From positions 1-6,324 of the forward strand of contig CASBQX010000120.1 in assembly GCA_949127925.1 (NCBI GenBank): a DNA stretch of 6,324 bases, in the 5' to 3' direction. This DNA comes from Synechococcales cyanobacterium PMM_0002 (GTDB lineage: Bacteria > Cyanobacteriota > Cyanobacteriia > Elainellales > Elainellaceae). Positions 6,138-6,324 of the stretch are shown here, in pieces. Each line of letters starts with the position of its first letter. Position 1 is the first letter of the stretch. Position numbers and translations under genes: made by a program. Under the pieces are notes generated by a model. That model searched no databases. It had not been told where the DNA came from and was given only the letters and a program-made list of their open reading frames with translations.

Positions 6138-6165
6138 GTAGGGGCAGTTCGCGAACTACCCCTAC
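6138..6165. repeat. 28-bp near-perfect palindrome, cyanobacterial REP-like
   Basis: The outer arms GTAGGGG (6138-6144) and CCCCTAC (6159-6165) flank the perfect inner palindrome AGTTCGCGAACT (6146-6157). Thirteen of 14 pairs match; the exception is C6145 opposite A6158. Palindromes with GTAGGGGC/GCCCCTAC ends are, from memory, frequent dispersed intergenic elements in cyanobacterial genomes. It lies 20 nt after the GH57 stop and may also help end that transcript, though no T-run follows. Confidence 0.7.
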
Positions 6166-6180
6166 CGCATCCCTAAAGAC

Positions 6181-6209
6181 CTAAAACCCGCTCACAGAGC
6201 GGGCTTTAG
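6181..6209 (-). terminator. Rho-independent terminator of tRNA-Val, possibly bidirectional
   Basis: Read on the minus strand, CTAAAGCCCGCTC pairs with GAGCGGGTTTTAG around a TGT loop. This gives 13 pairs including one G-U, with the TTTT directly after the GC core. It begins 5 nt after the tRNA 3' end. On the plus strand the core CCCGCTC/GAGCGGG is followed by CTTT, so it may also stop GH57 transcripts, less efficiently. Confidence 0.75.
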
Positions 6210-6213
6210 AAGA

Positions 6214-6287
6214 TGGACACAACTGGACTCGAACCAGTGACCCCCACGATGTCAACGTGGTGCTCTAACCAACTGAGCTATGCGTCC
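6214..6287 (-). tRNA. tRNA-Val(GAC)
   Basis: The minus strand folds into a complete 74-nt cloverleaf. The acceptor arm is GGACGCA/TGTGTCC (one G-U pair), the D arm is GCTC/GAGC around AGTTGGTTA, and the anticodon arm is CCACG/CGTGG with loop TTGACAT. The variable region is GGGTC and the T arm ACTGG/CCAGT holds a TTCGAGT loop. Loop positions 3-5 give anticodon GAC, which reads the valine codons GUC and GUU. The discriminator is A, and CCA is not encoded (TCT follows), so it is added after transcription. The gene converges with the GH57 gene. Confidence 0.96.
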
Positions 6288-6324
6288 GAACGATTTCTAA
6301 AGGTAGCACAGAACTTACGCAACT

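Noticed and set aside
6294..6322. Possible tRNA promoter on the minus strand (TTGCGT, 17 nt, TAGAAA)
   Set aside because: The match to consensus is poor and the -10 would place the start at the mature tRNA 5' end. The TTGCGTAAGT string may instead be part of a dispersed cyanobacterial repeat cut by the window edge.

Overview
The window is cyanobacterial chromosomal DNA. The evidence is a gas vesicle gene cluster with a cyanobacterial-type GvpC, a 76-residue NifU-like scaffold of the kind found in cyanobacteria and plastids, and 11 copies of the HIP1 octamer GCGATCGC in 6.3 kb. Genus and species cannot be read from the sequence.

Layout. (1) Positions 70-3300 hold four tightly packed plus-strand gas vesicle genes in the order gvpC, gvpN, gvpJ, gvpK. 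Spacing is 44 nt, then a 4-nt overlap, then 2 nt, so this looks like one operon. gvpA and the accessory genes gvpF/G/L/V/W are not in the window; gvpA would be expected just upstream of position 1. (2) After a 118-nt gap comes a small NifU/Nfu-type iron-sulfur scaffold gene (3419-3649), closed by a strong rho-independent terminator (3717-3764). (3) A large glycoside hydrolase family 57 gene (3884-6118) has its own leader, with a weak promoter candidate and a short perfect hairpin. (4) A cyanobacterial-style palindrome and a terminator hairpin separate it from a convergent tRNA-Val(GAC) gene on the minus strand (6214-6287).

How the genes fit together. GvpC is the outer reinforcing protein that lies over the GvpA ribs. 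GvpN is an AAA+ ATPase of the MoxR-like group that helps vesicles enlarge. GvpJ is a minor GvpA-like shell or nucleation protein, and GvpK is an essential accessory protein. The iron-sulfur and GH57 genes are probably chromosomal neighbours with no gas vesicle role.

The most interesting signal is that GvpC and GvpN end in the same extra domain, a roughly 55-60 residue winged-helix-like module with the shared pattern AR..EIE.AL...RFQT...L. In each protein it is joined by a long Pro/Ala-rich linker. The two proteins are otherwise unrelated, so this suggests a common docking partner, or a DNA- or protein-binding function at the vesicle surface. The GvpN linker also carries five tandem 18-bp repeats, and the C-terminal part of GvpK aligns without gaps to the GvpA-like core of GvpJ.
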